From Litoditis marina (lineage: Eukaryota; Nematoda; Chromadorea; Rhabditida; Rhabditidae): 64,000 nucleotides of DNA. The DNA lies in assembly GCA_964036275.1 (NCBI GenBank), contig OZ038433.1, forward strand, positions 11,151,446-11,215,445, read 5' to 3'. The notes under the pieces are model-generated. The model was given only the letters and a program-made list of their open reading frames with translations, did no database searches and was not told the origin of the DNA. The position numbers and the translations under genes are program-made. Positions 24,001 through 28,596 of this stretch are shown in pieces; position 1 is the stretch's first letter, and each line of letters begins with the position of its first letter.

Positions 24001-26870
24001 CGACTATATCGATTCTGTCCATTTGGGAAAATACTTTCTGTTCTAGAACAAAGTGTGAATTTGAGAATACGAAGCGGTATATTTTTCGTCCCGGAGAATT
24101 ACTAAAATTCTTTCAAATAGACGAGTACCACAAATGTGCTTTACTTGTGCGAGGAACCCCCACACTTTTTCTGGCGAGTCGCACTAACTGGTCGTTGCGT
24201 TTCATCCGAAAAGTAAATATTCTCACCAAATTTTGCCGAAATCAGCTCGGATAGCGAAATTCGGTCATTTTCGCGCTGCAGACTTAGAACACCGTCAGAA
24301 CATGACGCCTGGAAAGAACTTTTTGAAACTAACGAAAACTTTTGGTATAGAAACATTATGGAAACAAACTATGAAACTAGTGGTCAAAAAATTCTTATTC
24401 TTGTTTTCAATATTTTTAGCATTTGTAAAAATATTTGCCAAAAATTGGTTATAATCATTATTGAGTAGGCGAAACGCTGTAAAAGTGAAAAAACGAACCG
24501 GAGCGGGCGGAAAAATACTTCACTACTATTGTTATTAATATTACTAATCTGTTATTGTTGTTATAATTATTACAGTAATAAACCTACCATGGCGGCTGCA
24601 TAGTCATCGAAGATAGTCCTGCCGACCTCGATGCACTTTCCACCCAGCAGATATTCCCCGGAATCACACTGGTCGGGATCTGCAAATATTGGCAGTGACC
24701 AAATCATTGTTTGTTGTAGTTTGATCTCGAAACACGCCGTTATTTGCAAATGTTGATCAAAAGACGACAAAACTACAAACACAGCGGTACCGGGTGAAAT
24801 GCACCGTATGAAGGTAAAGCTGATTCGGGTAAAGCGTAGGCGGTTTACAACCGGGTTGCATGCAACCAAAATGCAACCAGGTTGCATGTGTACAAAACTA
24901 TTGGTTGCTTTCAAATGCAACCGGGTTGCTTTTCAAATGCAACCAAGTTTACATCTTTGGTTATGTTAGGTGATTTTGGTTGCATTTGAGATGCAACCCG
25001 GTTGCATTTCAAATGCAACCAGGTTGCATTTGAAAGCAACCAATGGTTTCGTACACATGCAACCTGGTTGCATTTTGGTTGCATGTTGCATGCAACCCGG
25101 TTGCATGTGGTAATTGGCCTAAAGCGTACACTATAATGAGTTGCAATTTCTCGGTTGTAGTTAAGGTCTTCTCACCGCGCAATTTTCAAATGACGACTAG
25201 AGCCCAACGCGACCAAACTACATACACAGCAGAACAACAAGCACAGTTTTGATCCGATGTGCCTGAGCGATATCTCGAAGTTTCAGTAGTTTTTGTGAGT
25301 TTCTAGATTTCAGGAAAGTTTTTTCAAGATGTTATTTGAGATTACGATGCTTCTCGCAGAATAGAATCACAAATAATTGATTTTCAACATTTCAAATTCT
25401 TATTGAACGGATTTGCGATGTATTCGGATGCAAATATGTATTAAAGGAGGGCAGAAAGGAAAGCTAGTTTAGGTACCCCGGGGTACCTAAATATAACGTT
25501 GCACGCGCCAAAACAGGCAAACACGTAACAACCGTTTGCAAATTAGGTTCGTTAGTTTGAATTAAAAGTTATACATATCGGTTTCTCTTGATAAGCTCTT
25601 TCATATTAACTTTCCTTTCTGTCCCCCTTTAAACGAATGAGAGATGATAACTTTTGTCGCTTCACCTTCTTCCATCTCGAACACGGAGCAATTCACGGCT
25701 ACCGTACTGGTACAGAACGGTGACTTGAACGTGAAACATGTTCCGTCGGTTGTGCACGCGACAGAGTACGAGGGGCGTCCGGAAAGCGGCAACGGCTGCA
25801 CGGAAAAGGGGGCGGAGCCCGGGCTGGAAATCGGAAACGGTACGTGCTGAATTCACCGCGAAACAAAAACATGTATCGGTCACGGCAAGGGTGACCGGCA
25901 AAAGTTGTCCCTTCCTTCAGTTTTCTCAATTAGTAGTCTGATTCATGTGGCCATGGGAAATAAGTATAAATTGGTAACTGAAAGTGAACTGTTACAAACG
26001 GTACCAGGAATAAGTCATTCAAAATTAAAAGTCATTAAAGTAAAAGTCATTAAAGTAAAAGTCATTTAAAAGTAAAAGTCATTAATTCACTTTTAGTCAG
26101 GATTTGAAAAATACGAAAATTTTGGAGAACTTTATTTCTGATTCTCAACTGTTTCTGTACTTAATGACTTTTACTTTAATGACTTTTAATCTTGAATGAC
26201 TTATTCTGGTTACCGTTACAAACCGGTATTTGCAGCAGGCAGACTGTAGGAACTGTGCTCGCACCGAAGTTTCACACAAGGCGAGATAGCTGGAGTTGGG
26301 CGCAGCTACTTCTAATATTGAACCATCTCCTATCCTGAAAATGTTTTCGGTTTAGAATACTCGCATTATTGTGTCATAAATTCTGTTGGTATACATTTTT
26401 TCTACTGCGACTCCTTCAGTACACATTCCAACTTCCCAAGGAACTAGGGTTGTTAAAAAATAAACTCGAACTCGAAAAACTCGAAATTTCGAGTTCTGAG
26501 TTCAACTTGAAACTCGAAAATTTCCGAACTCGAAAAACTCGAAAATTTTCAGAACTAGAAAAACGCGAAACTCGAAAAACTCGAAATATCGGAAACTCGA
26601 AAAACTCGAAACTCAAAAAACTCGAATTTTTGAAAACTCAAAAACTCGAAATTTTCAACTCGATTAACAACCCTACAAGGACCGTTTTCTTCTTCAAACG
26701 TTATTCCTTTCCGATAACAAGCACGTAAGTAAAACGAACGGAAAGTTCTCAAATAATACCGCAGAGGTCTCAGTAGGAACGAAAACACTACAATAAGGGT
26801 ATGAGATTATTTTCTGTGTTTCAACTTACCTTGTAATGACACCCAGAAATATTGGTCTAGTAATGTTACC
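1..26870 (-). CDS. Mosaic secreted serine protease: CTLD-LDLa-PAN-SRCR-LDLa-SRCR-trypsin (3' end off the left edge, 5' end not found)
   Basis: Twenty exons were joined by hand; every splice phase matches, giving 2208 coding bases (736 residues). Exons in transcript order: 26870-26830, 26289-26224, 25823-25666, 24679-24588, 24308-24227, 21589-21513, 20900-20747, 17820-17710, 17306-17215, 16541-16476, 16122-16035, 15859-15733, 10533-10421, 4209-4071, 3651-3509, 3130-2991, 2295-2225, 1710-1592, 1135-983, 436-261. Domains are a C-type lectin fold, LDLa, PAN/apple, half an SRCR, LDLa, SRCR and a chymotrypsin-fold protease with an R/VVGG activation site. His and Asp of the triad are present; the Ser exon is beyond base 1. 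Proteins of this build (enteropeptidase, corin, neurotrypsin, Tequila) are secreted or membrane-tethered zymogens that bind surfaces through the N-terminal modules. The signal peptide or anchor exon was not found. Introns reach about 6 kb and hold a nested gene and many repeats. Confidence 0.85.
61..240. repeat. Decayed copy of MITE family H (CTCATGAG palindromes)
   Basis: This stretch contains several CTCATGAG-like words, TACTCGTGAACTTCATGTTG and a GAGGGATTGCTAC end that match the better copies at 17482-17655 and 18175-18355. The left end is missing or decayed. Otherwise bases 1-260 are intron of the protease gene. Confidence 0.5.
261..436 (-). CDS. Protease exon: trypsin C-terminal barrel segment
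   Basis: The peptide contains LPEYPHRLQ and LPIIDRNSC, the region between the GWG strand and the catalytic Ser in chymotrypsin-fold proteases, and ends [10 protein letters not shown] before a gtgag donor. I chose the acceptor TTTAGCAG because it restores the phase left by the previous exon; the nearer CAACAG does not. The following exon, with GDSGGP, must lie left of base 1. Confidence 0.8.
541..605 (-). pseudogene. Exon echo 1 of protease exon 983-1135
   Basis: This is a degenerate copy of the 3' half of the downstream-facing exon (NFSY..KCVV..). A 4-bp duplication in the CVVSGWG codons shifts the frame. It keeps the equivalent of the exon's 3' edge. It cannot encode the trypsin strand as it stands. 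Confidence 0.75.
785..850 (-). pseudogene. Exon echo 2 of protease exon 983-1135
   Basis: This copy is open in frame and reads [20 protein letters not shown], followed by the same gtatta-type donor as the parent exon. Its only plausible acceptor, GGTAG, leaves phase 0, but the parent exon exits in phase 1. It therefore cannot be added in frame, and it lacks the catalytic Asp segment needed to replace the parent. I treat it as a fossil. Confidence 0.75.
983..1135 (-). CDS. Protease exon: catalytic Asp and GWG strand
   Basis: The exon reads [10 protein letters not shown] (Asp of the triad), then YVQPICLPP and [10 protein letters not shown]. The acceptor is TTTTCCAG, the donor is GTATTG, and it enters and leaves in phase 1. 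This is the functional parent of the two echoes at 541-605 and 785-850. Confidence 0.85.
1430..1490 (-). pseudogene. Exon echo of protease exon 1592-1710
   Basis: It encodes [20 protein letters not shown] with a gtatag donor, almost the same as the 3' half of the exon 100 bp upstream. The 5' half (DARPQ..AGDWD) is missing and no good acceptor precedes it. Confidence 0.75.
1592..1710 (-). CDS. Protease exon: strand between catalytic His and Asp
   Basis: It encodes [20 protein letters not shown] followed by a FYPLYE segment, the usual V-AGDWD...EGTEQ...YP-Y block of trypsin-like enzymes. Acceptor TTTTAAAG, donor gtaggt. Phase 2 in, phase 1 out. Confidence 0.8.
1773..1812. repeat. Microsatellite (GAATA)n
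   Basis: About nine perfect copies of a five-base unit lie in a protease intron. Confidence 0.95.
2073..2195. repeat. MITE family B, copy 1
   Basis: A near-perfect palindrome of about 120 bp. The outer arms are GGACGATTATGTG / CACAAAATCGTCC and the inner arms are CCTTTAAACTGCAAT / ATTGCACTTTAAAGG. Six other copies are in the window (13638, 21369, 23060, 36377, 45294, 61443). No ORF. Confidence 0.9.
2225..2295 (-). CDS. Protease exon: catalytic His
   Basis: It encodes [20 protein letters not shown], the CGASLI...TAAHC block with the triad His and its disulphide Cys pair. Acceptor TTTTTTAG, donor gtaagt. Phase 0 in, phase 2 out. Confidence 0.88.
2586..2770. repeat. MITE family A, copy 1
   Basis: An imperfect palindrome: GCCAATTGGCCAACCACTTT at one end, AGCTGGCCAATTGCAGAAAG at the other, and a core of GAGAGAGTGTGCAGGTCAGA / GCATGCTCTCTC. 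Other copies: 16305-16470, 20995-21165, 21193-21345. The remainder of 2300-2990 shows nothing else that I recognise. Confidence 0.85.
2991..3130 (-). CDS. Protease exon: zymogen activation site
   Basis: It encodes VDGTCGLR (the Cys that normally tethers the propeptide to the catalytic chain), then [20 protein letters not shown]. Cleavage is expected between Arg and Val-Val-Gly-Gly. The exon is GC-rich compared with its surroundings. Acceptor GTTGCAG, donor gtgaga. Phase 1 in, phase 0 out. Confidence 0.88.
3509..4209 (-). CDS. Protease exons: second SRCR domain
   Basis: Two exons, 4071-4209 and 3509-3651. The first reads [19 protein letters not shown] followed by EPVC and IICQKM, the start of a scavenger-receptor Cys-rich domain. 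The second reads [15 protein letters not shown] then AHIQC, its Cys-rich end. Phases 1-2-1 agree. The usual glycine-rich middle of SRCR is short or diverged. The domain sits directly before the activation site, as in enteropeptidase and corin. Confidence 0.7.
3764..3900. repeat. MITE family R, copy 1
   Basis: It begins TATACTGTTAGTCA and contains TCACGTGAACGATGTTAAAC and a TATTCAATTAACTTTTA end. It matches 59297-59427 and, inverted, 60541-60690. Confidence 0.7.
4445..4680. repeat. Palindromic MITE family O, copy 1
   Basis: It contains CCCATCCTGCGTCTCTCGCT, a CCGGCGGGATGTG centre and decayed inverted arms. It matches 16905-17110 and 63181-63362. Bases 4210-4445 show nothing else. Confidence 0.7.
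4690..4770. repeat. GC-rich snapback hairpin module 1
   Basis: AAGGTACCCCGGGC-TAC-GCCCGGGTCCCTTCCTT forms a long stem-loop and is followed by GATGAGTCTAGGTCGG. The same module recurs near 5715 (with GCCGGCGGCTAAAGCCGCC), 6893, 8550 and 9275. In this block it separates the 25-bp arrays. Confidence 0.85.
4795..5500. repeat. 25-bp minisatellite array I (ACATAGAGCGCG)
   Basis: About 27 units based on TTAACATAGAGCGCGGGAGTTCTCC. GCGGGAG and GCCATAG variants alternate, so there is a higher-order two-unit repeat. No reading frame persists. It lies in the protease intron between the second SRCR and second LDLa exons. Confidence 0.95.
5530..5800. repeat. Spacer module with (CA)n and GC-rich snapback 2
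   Basis: It contains TTTCTAGCAGCAGCCGGTTT, an eight-fold CA run and the hairpin GCCGGCGGCTAAAGCCGCC. It is related to spacers at 6740-6900, 8380-8600 and 9095-9330, which share the CAGCAGCCGGTT word and the hairpin. Confidence 0.75.
5810..6605. repeat. 25-bp minisatellite array II
   Basis: About 30 units of the same ACATAGAGCGCG minisatellite. A nearly perfect four-unit higher-order block repeats at about 6090-6460 (its GCGGGATGTCTCAGCATAGAG variant recurs three to four times). A CT-rich microsatellite follows at 6606-6660. Confidence 0.95.
6893..8015. repeat. Snapback hairpin 3 and 25-bp minisatellite array III
   Basis: The hairpin (6893-6945) is followed by GCGGTAG variants up to about 7520. 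From 7525 to 7960 a different variant takes over (GAGCGCGAGACCTCTC alternating TCTAACGTCGA and GCCAACATAGA), homogenised in two-unit blocks. Such local homogenisation points to recent tandem expansion. Confidence 0.95.
8070..8645. repeat. Tandem module copy 1 with conserved peptide, ending in snapback hairpin 4
   Basis: It begins TTTTTGTCTACTAT and ends with (CAGA)n and the hairpin at 8550-8600. On the plus strand it can read [20 protein letters not shown] and RANRAFE. The copy at 8785-9330 reads the same peptide with substitutions. It could be a relic of a transposon ORF; there is no recognisable domain. Confidence 0.6.
8645..8785. repeat. 25-bp minisatellite array IV
   Basis: Five to six units of the ACATAGAGCGCGG family lie between the two tandem modules. 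Confidence 0.9.
8785..9330. repeat. Tandem module copy 2, ending in snapback hairpin 5
   Basis: Same layout as 8070-8645: TTTTTGTCTACTAT start, [20 protein letters not shown] peptide, CAGCAACCGGTT, (CAGA)n, then the hairpin GCCGCCGGCTAAAGCCGGC. Confidence 0.6.
9437..9985. repeat. 33-bp minisatellite array
   Basis: About 16 units of GTGGGGCTCACATAGACAGC plus a 13-base tail. Because the unit is a multiple of three, long ORFs appear on both strands (11-residue repeats). I do not regard them as genes. Confidence 0.93.
10421..10533 (-). CDS. Protease exon: second LDLa module
   Basis: It encodes [33 protein letters not shown]: six Cys and the calcium-binding D-DCGDGSDE motif of LDL-receptor class A repeats. 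Acceptor TTTCAG, donor gtatag. Phase 2 in, phase 1 out. Confidence 0.9.
10640..10905 (-). repeat. tRNA-derived SINE, copy 1
   Basis: On the minus strand there is an A-box-like TAATAGCCCACTGGTTAGCG and a B box GGTTCGATGCC about 45 bp apart. Upstream of them lies TCGTCGCCAACGGAAAG and downstream AAATTTATAAGTTTGGCACC. Other copies: 12830-13018, 20345-20555, 63540-63730. The clover-leaf is not intact, so this is not a tRNA gene. Confidence 0.8.
11975..15367 (+). CDS. LAGE3: Pcc1/LAGE3-like KEOPS (EKC) subunit, nested in the protease intron
   Basis: Four exons in phase 0: 11975-12046, 13848-13985, 14822-14884, 15269-15367, giving 123 residues. The core NHANIVYM, then [19 protein letters not shown] and VFVNY, follows the Pcc1 pattern (A-IAYR-L.. 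/ R-V-VNGR-L-V-F-AE / V-SFL). Pcc1 proteins are about 80-145 residues and dimerise to hold the Kae1 subunit that makes t6A37 in ANN-decoding tRNAs. Acceptors are ATTCCAG and TTTCCAG; donors are gttagt and gtattt. The gene runs antisense to the protease, within the intron between its first SRCR and second LDLa exons. Five echoes of exons 1 and 2 lie in its introns. The minus-strand frame over exon 2 is open too but has no usable donor. The residue pattern is moderately convincing, and a search should confirm it. Confidence 0.68.
12126..12151 (+). pseudogene. Exon echo of LAGE3 exon 1 (first)
   Basis: GTAATCATGCGAATATCGTC then TATATG and gttag repeat the last 24 bases and the donor of exon 11975-12046, about 80 bp downstream. 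Confidence 0.75.
12328..12349 (+). pseudogene. Exon echo of LAGE3 exon 1 (second)
   Basis: TCATGCTAATATCGAATATA then TG and gtcag. This is a more decayed copy of the same exon 3' edge and donor. Confidence 0.65.
12550..12790. repeat. MITE family I, copy 1
   Basis: The ends are TATAGTCTGTTTCACTGATC and GAGTGAAACAGACTATA, bounded by TA. CTACAGTAATC occurs near one end and an inverted TTACTGTAGAG near the other. Other copies: 19565-19805, 22664-22852, 26964-27201. TA boundaries suggest a Tc1/mariner-type origin. Confidence 0.75.
12830..13018 (-). repeat. tRNA-derived SINE, copy 2
   Basis: Same minus-strand order as copy 1: GTCGTCGCCAACGAAAAG, A-box-like TAATAGCGCAGTGGTTAGCG, B box AGGTTCAATTCC, TTTATAAATTTTGC. 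Bases 12050-12550 show only A/T-rich intron with a short (TAA)n near 12442. Confidence 0.75.
13435..13604 (+). pseudogene. Two exon echoes of LAGE3 exon 2 (5' edge)
   Basis: At 13435 (TTCCAGGTTAACCCTAACCT) and at 13561 (TTCCAGGTCCATCCTAACCT). Both reproduce the acceptor and the first 35-40 bases of exon 13848-13985 (CAGGTCCACCCGAACCTCGC) and then diverge. They lie upstream, so they keep the acceptor edge. Confidence 0.8.
13638..13755. repeat. MITE family B, copy 2
   Basis: A nearly perfect 118-bp palindrome with GGACGATTATGTGGACCAAT arms. It lies between an echo and the true exon 2 of the nested gene. Confidence 0.92.
14062..14089 (+). pseudogene. Exon echo of LAGE3 exon 2 (3' edge)
   Basis: ATATACCCTGTCAATTGGAG followed by gttagtc exactly repeats the end and donor of exon 2, 77 bp downstream after a (CT)n run. 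Upstream echoes of the same exon keep its other edge. Confidence 0.85.
15733..15859 (-). CDS. Protease exon: first (partial) SRCR domain
   Basis: It encodes [17 protein letters not shown], then [11 protein letters not shown], a typical SRCR start (NG-W--VCDD...A--CQ--GFG). The next in-phase exon seen is LDLa at 10533, so the Cys-rich half of this SRCR is missing or sits in an exon I did not find in the 5-kb intron. Acceptor TTCTCAG, donor gtacgt. Confidence 0.75.
16035..17306 (-). CDS. Protease exons: PAN/apple module
   Basis: Three exons, 17215-17306, 16476-16541 and 16035-16122, in phases 1-0-0-1. They give a [11 protein letters not shown] strand, then [19 protein letters not shown], then [10 protein letters not shown] and IYYRRRF. 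The spacing C-x3-C-x6-C-aF-y followed by C-L-t is typical of PAN/apple domains, which bind proteins or carbohydrates. The first exon has the less common donor GGG/gttggt. Confidence 0.72.
16305..16470. repeat. MITE family A, copy 2
   Basis: GCCAATTGGCGAAGCGTTTC to AGTTTGCTGATCGCAGCAAA, with the shared GTGCGCAGGTCAGAGAGACG core. It abuts the donor of PAN exon 16476-16541. Confidence 0.8.
16642..16780. repeat. Short direct repeats
   Basis: A unit of about 65 bp (GTGTATAGTTGTTATAAAAC, GAATAACA, ACTTAAATTGTAAA) is repeated two and a half times in the protease intron. Confidence 0.85.
16905..17110. repeat. Palindromic MITE family O, copy 2
   Basis: Outer arms CATACGTACTCAGA / TCTGAGTACGTATG-like, inner arms CCCATCCTGCG / CGCAGGATGGG, centre CCGCCGGGATG. 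This is the best preserved of three copies. Confidence 0.8.
17482..17655. repeat. MITE family H, copy 2
   Basis: The ends are GGCGGCGTAGCAGTCC and GGTTTGCTACGCCGCC, with several CTCATGAG words inside. A sister copy is at 18175-18355. Confidence 0.88.
17710..17820 (-). CDS. Protease exon: first LDLa module
   Basis: It encodes [32 protein letters not shown]: six Cys and the acidic D-DCEDGSDE calcium site. Acceptor GTTGCAG, donor gtgagt. Phases 1 and 1. Confidence 0.9.
18086..18165. repeat. Micro-palindrome family J (TTGTAGTTTGAT / ATCAAACTACAA), representative copy
   Basis: An element of about 80 bp with ends TTGTAGTTTGAT and ATCAAACTACAAACACAGC around a non-conserved core. Complete or nearly complete copies also lie near 10577-10658, 11150-11235, 19475-19545, 24714-24789, 25155-25232, 27371-27440, 27614-27678, 27912-27985, 47125-47207, 52763-52806 and 58507-58590, with many single arms (for example 11660, 15160-15265, 22361, 40400, 51500, 59598, 62340). 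It is the most numerous repeat in the window and occurs in both orientations, outside exons. Confidence 0.85.
18175..18355. repeat. MITE family H, copy 3
   Basis: The terminal inverted repeats GGCGGCGTAGCAATCC / GGATTGCTACGCCGCC are perfect. The interior is made of CTCATGAG and CATGAG words. Confidence 0.92.
18363..18412 (-). pseudogene. Exon echo of the first LDLa exon (5' edge)
   Basis: On the minus strand, GGTTGCAGCCGG then TGTTACGATTGG resembles the acceptor and first codons of exon 17710-17820, followed by GGAATGGCGTTGCG. It lies upstream of its parent and keeps the acceptor edge. Confidence 0.6.
18495..18600. repeat. Fragment of MITE family L
   Basis: An inverted, diverged piece (ATGAGAGAGTGTGTAGATCAATGATACGCAGA) related to the near-identical pair at 39315-39511 and 62667-62863. 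Confidence 0.55.
18717..18896. repeat. piggyBac-like MITE family M, copy 1
   Basis: It is bounded by TTAA. The ends AGGAGGGAAGAATGAAAA and CTTTCCTTTCTGCCCC are roughly inverted. Copy 2 is at 25438-25632. TTAA target sites are diagnostic of piggyBac-type transposition. Confidence 0.7.
19565..19805. repeat. MITE family I, copy 2
   Basis: TATAGTTTGTTCCACCCACT to GGTGAAACAGACTATA, with CTACAGTAATCTGCTA inside. Bases 18900-19560 and 19810-20190 show no gene that I can support. Confidence 0.8.
20199..20230 (-). pseudogene. Exon echo of CTLD exon 20747-20900 (remote)
   Basis: The plus-strand text TTCACCTTCCAGTGATATTC resembles the exon's 3' edge and donor region ACCTTCCGAAGTGATATTC. Short and decayed. 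Confidence 0.5.
20345..20555 (+). repeat. tRNA-derived SINE, copy 3
   Basis: Plus-strand copy: TATAGTTGTTGCCAATGG, an A-box-like TAATAGCCCAG, B box GGTTCGATTCC, tail AAATTTATAAATTTGGCACT. The orientation is opposite to copies 1 and 2. Confidence 0.8.
20583..20640 (-). pseudogene. Exon echo of CTLD exon 20747-20900 (near)
   Basis: CCTTCCGCAGTGATATTCTTC then CTTTCC, GGCAAAGTACAGTACCCT match the exon's 3' half (CTTCCGAAGTGATATTCTTC, GGCAGAGTACAGTACCCT) with the middle deleted. It lies downstream of the parent in transcript order. Confidence 0.75.
20747..24679 (-). CDS. Protease exons: C-type lectin-like domain
   Basis: Four exons, 24588-24679, 24227-24308, 21513-21589 and 20747-20900, in phases 1-0-1-0-1. 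In order they give [15 protein letters not shown] and [61 protein letters not shown] and [10 protein letters not shown]. This matches the lectin fold: A--C---GG-L, the WIG/W-W-DG core, the C-----W----C----ICQ end. The calcium-ligand EPN/QPD and WND motifs are not evident, so sugar binding cannot be assumed. Confidence 0.82.
20995..21165. repeat. MITE family A, copy 3
   Basis: CAGCCAATGGGCCAGCCACT to GGCCACTCGCAGAAAATTGG, with the GAGAGAGTGTGCAGATCAGA core. Confidence 0.88.
21193..21345. repeat. MITE family A, copy 4 (inverted)
   Basis: The same core in opposite orientation (GAGAGAGCATGCAGGTCAAT, then a CACGCTCTCGCGTACAGG end), 30 bp from copy 3. Confidence 0.75.
21369..21490. repeat. MITE family B, copy 3
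   Basis: AAAGAAGGACGACTTTGTGG to CACATAATCGTCCTACTATA. It is inserted beside a family J arm (TTTGTAGTTTG) and ends 23 bp from the CTLD exon at 21513. Confidence 0.9.
21689..21847. mobile_element. hAT-like MITE family C, copy 1
   Basis: The ends TAGGGTTGTTAA / TTTAACAACCCTA are inverted. It is flanked by a perfect 8-bp target duplication ATGTGGTC (21681-21688 and 21848-21855). The interior is TTTCGAGTTTTCGAG-type repeats. An 8-bp duplication with TAGGG termini fits the hAT superfamily. Confidence 0.9.
21869..22332. mobile_element. piggyBac-like MITE family Q
   Basis: TTAAAGGGACCGTACC at the left and GGAACGGTCCCTTTAA at the right form inverted ends that finish in TTAA on both sides. About 460 bp, no ORF. 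Confidence 0.75.
22664..22852. repeat. MITE family I, copy 3
   Basis: TATAGTTTGTTCCACCCACT to GGTGAAACAGACTATA. A shorter internal region than copy 2. Confidence 0.8.
23060..23760. repeat. MITE family B, copy 4, split by a hAT-like element
   Basis: The left part (GCGGACGAATATGTGGACCA to GGTTGAAGCGTTG) and right part (AAGCGTTGGGATTGGACCAA to ATCATCCTTCTT) rejoin once the family C element at 23149-23724 and one AAGCGTTG are removed. Confidence 0.92.
23149..23724. mobile_element. hAT-like MITE family C, copy 2, with expanded minisatellite
   Basis: TAGGGTTGTTAA / TTAACAACCCTA ends with the 8-bp duplication AAGCGTTG on both sides. About 500 bp of the interior is a tandem array built from CTCGAAAAACTCGAA words with occasional TTTCGAGTT inversions. 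Open frames here (EFFEF-rich) are artefacts of the repeat. Confidence 0.95.
24839..25119. mobile_element. Mutator-like palindromic element, family D (GGTTGCAT variant)
   Basis: Flanked by a perfect 9-bp duplication TAAAGCGTA (24830-24838 and 25120-25128). The right end is AATTGGCC, as in other family D members. The interior is almost entirely GGTTGCAT / ATGCAACC words forming a snapback. It lies 150 bp from the first CTLD exon. Confidence 0.85.
25438..25632. repeat. piggyBac-like MITE family M, copy 2
   Basis: TTAAAGGAGGGCAGAAAGGA at the left, TTCCTTTCTGTCCCCCTTTAAA at the right. An extra 18-bp palindrome AGGTACCCCGGGGTACCT is inside. Confidence 0.78.
25666..26870 (-). CDS. Protease N-terminal exons (Cys-rich, unassigned)
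   Basis: Three exons, 26830-26870, 26224-26289 and 25666-25823, in phases 0-2-2-1, feeding in frame into the CTLD. The third reads [20 protein letters not shown] and [13 protein letters not shown] do not recognise a domain. The first two are supported only by splice sites and matching phases. No start codon or signal peptide was found further upstream. Confidence 0.5.
25996..26218. repeat. Inverted-repeat element family P
   Basis: GGTACCAGGAATAAGTCATT at the left and GAATGACTTATTCTGGTTACC at the right, with AAAGTCATTAAAGT / ACTTTAATGACTTT tandem words inside. Single copy here. Confidence 0.75.
26445..26676. mobile_element. hAT-like MITE family C, copy 3
   Basis: TAGGGTTGTTAA / TTAACAACCCTA ends, flanked by CAAGGAAC and CAAGGACC (8 bp, one mismatch). 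The interior has about ten CTCGAAAAACTCGAA words, shorter than copy 2. Confidence 0.93.
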
Positions 26871-26963
26871 CTGAAAACTAATGTACGAACTGTGCTACGG
26901 GGGTGCAAAGGTTGCGTATAGCACTATGACCTGGAACAGCTTTTCGGAGCACTCGTCTCGTTA

Positions 26964-27201
26964 TAGTCTGTTTCACCCATCGATGTACTTCTACAGTAAT
27001 CTGTCAAATATTCGAGGGGGTGTTTTGTAATGGAAAAGTCATTACTTGGGTTTCGAATTTCCAGAGTTAGTAGTAGTAAACATGCAGAAGACACTATAAA
27101 CATTTTGAGGAGTTCTGAATACGCTCATATACCAAACTCTGACCTGGAAGTGTTAGTAGATTACTGTAGAGTGTTATAAGTGGGTGGAACAAACTATAGC
27201 T
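26964..27201. repeat. MITE family I, copy 4 (inverted)
   Basis: TATAGTCTGTTTCACCCATC to GGGTGGAACAAACTATA. It shares GAGGGGGTGTTTTGTAATGG with copy 2. Bases 27200-28150 otherwise hold only family J micro-palindromes. Confidence 0.85.
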
Positions 27202-28157
27202 ACTCATCAAACGTGAAAAAAGGGGCAAAATGGATTTGTTATCAATTTTGGAGTTCAACACACAGATCACTAAACTGCAGGAAGGTTGCAAACTTATACT
27301 GTAAATATGCCACTGTAAAGGAGGGGGACTGAAGGAGATAATGGCAGAAAGTTCACATGTTCATTCATTCTTGTAGTTCGAACCGATCGATTTAGGTATT
27401 GTTCGAAACTTCTGCTGTGTCTGCGGACCAAACTACAATGAACATAACTACGCCCCGCCGATAAACTCGATATGAATCTCAATCGAAGCTGGCTTACACC
27501 ATAGCCATGCCATATATGCATATGGAAACTGGTTCTAAACTCCAACCATACAAAAGGAGACTAGAACCTCTGCACTGACACGCTTATGGACTGTCTATAT
27601 CTCAGCTTCATAAATTGTAGTTTGATCTACACTCGAATTACGACCTGAACGGAACGTGACTAAACTACAAACACAGCAATATGTACATTTTCGGTTTGTC
27701 TAATATCACATGTTCAAATACAACTACGAACAACATTTTTTCCAGATTGTAGTTTGTACTACGATGTTAGGGACGACAGTCAAGAAATTTTTTGAACTAG
27801 GGAAGAAGGACATGTGTTTCAGATCACGTAAAACAAACCAGAATAGCGAATGTAGACGGTTTACTCTTCCCAATGCAGGCATATACGATTTATGTTACCT
27901 TACCCGGATTTGTTCATAGTTTGACCCCGTTGCTTTTCAGTCAAAATTCGAAAATTCTAGTTCAGGAGTTCAAACTACAATTCAGCTACAGCTATCAACT
28001 ACAAACTACCCCCCATCTGACCTGAATTCCAGTTGTGATGATATAATTTCAACGGAAAGTAGTAGTAGGATGAGGGCCCACATTAAAAAGGGCGGAGCTT
28101 GGGGACCGGTCGTTTTGTTGGGGGGATAGTAGTAGAGCAAACAACTAAACTTCTTTG

Positions 28158-28345
28158 CGAAATGGAAAAGAGAGAGGGAGAGAGAGAGGGGGGTTAAAGA
28201 GAAAGTGAGAAAGAGAGAGGGAGAGAGAGGGGGGGAGTTAGAGAGAAAGTGAGAAAGAGAGACGGAGAGAGAGAGAGGGGGGAGTTAGAGAGAAAGTGAG
28301 AAAGAGAGAGAGAGTAGTTGGAGAGAGGGAGAGGTGGGTAAAGAA
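28158..28345. repeat. GA-rich microsatellite/minisatellite
   Basis: Imperfect GAGAGAGGGAGAG with three longer repeats of GTTAGAGAGAAAGTGAGAAA. Confidence 0.9.
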
Positions 28346-28596
28346 AGCGGGATGGAGATATAGTAGCAAACAAATAGAAACACTTTCAATACCCGTAGAA
28401 ACACGTTCAATACCATACCTAACCTATTAAAGCAAACCTTACACGTAACGATTTCAAACTTTTCTTTTTCTCCAAGTACTCACAAAATAAAACAGTTGAA
28501 TTTCATATATCAAACAACAAAGAAACCATTCTTCCAACAATCACTAGACTCTAATCTACGACATACTAAAAGACAACGGAAGTCGGATGACAATAC

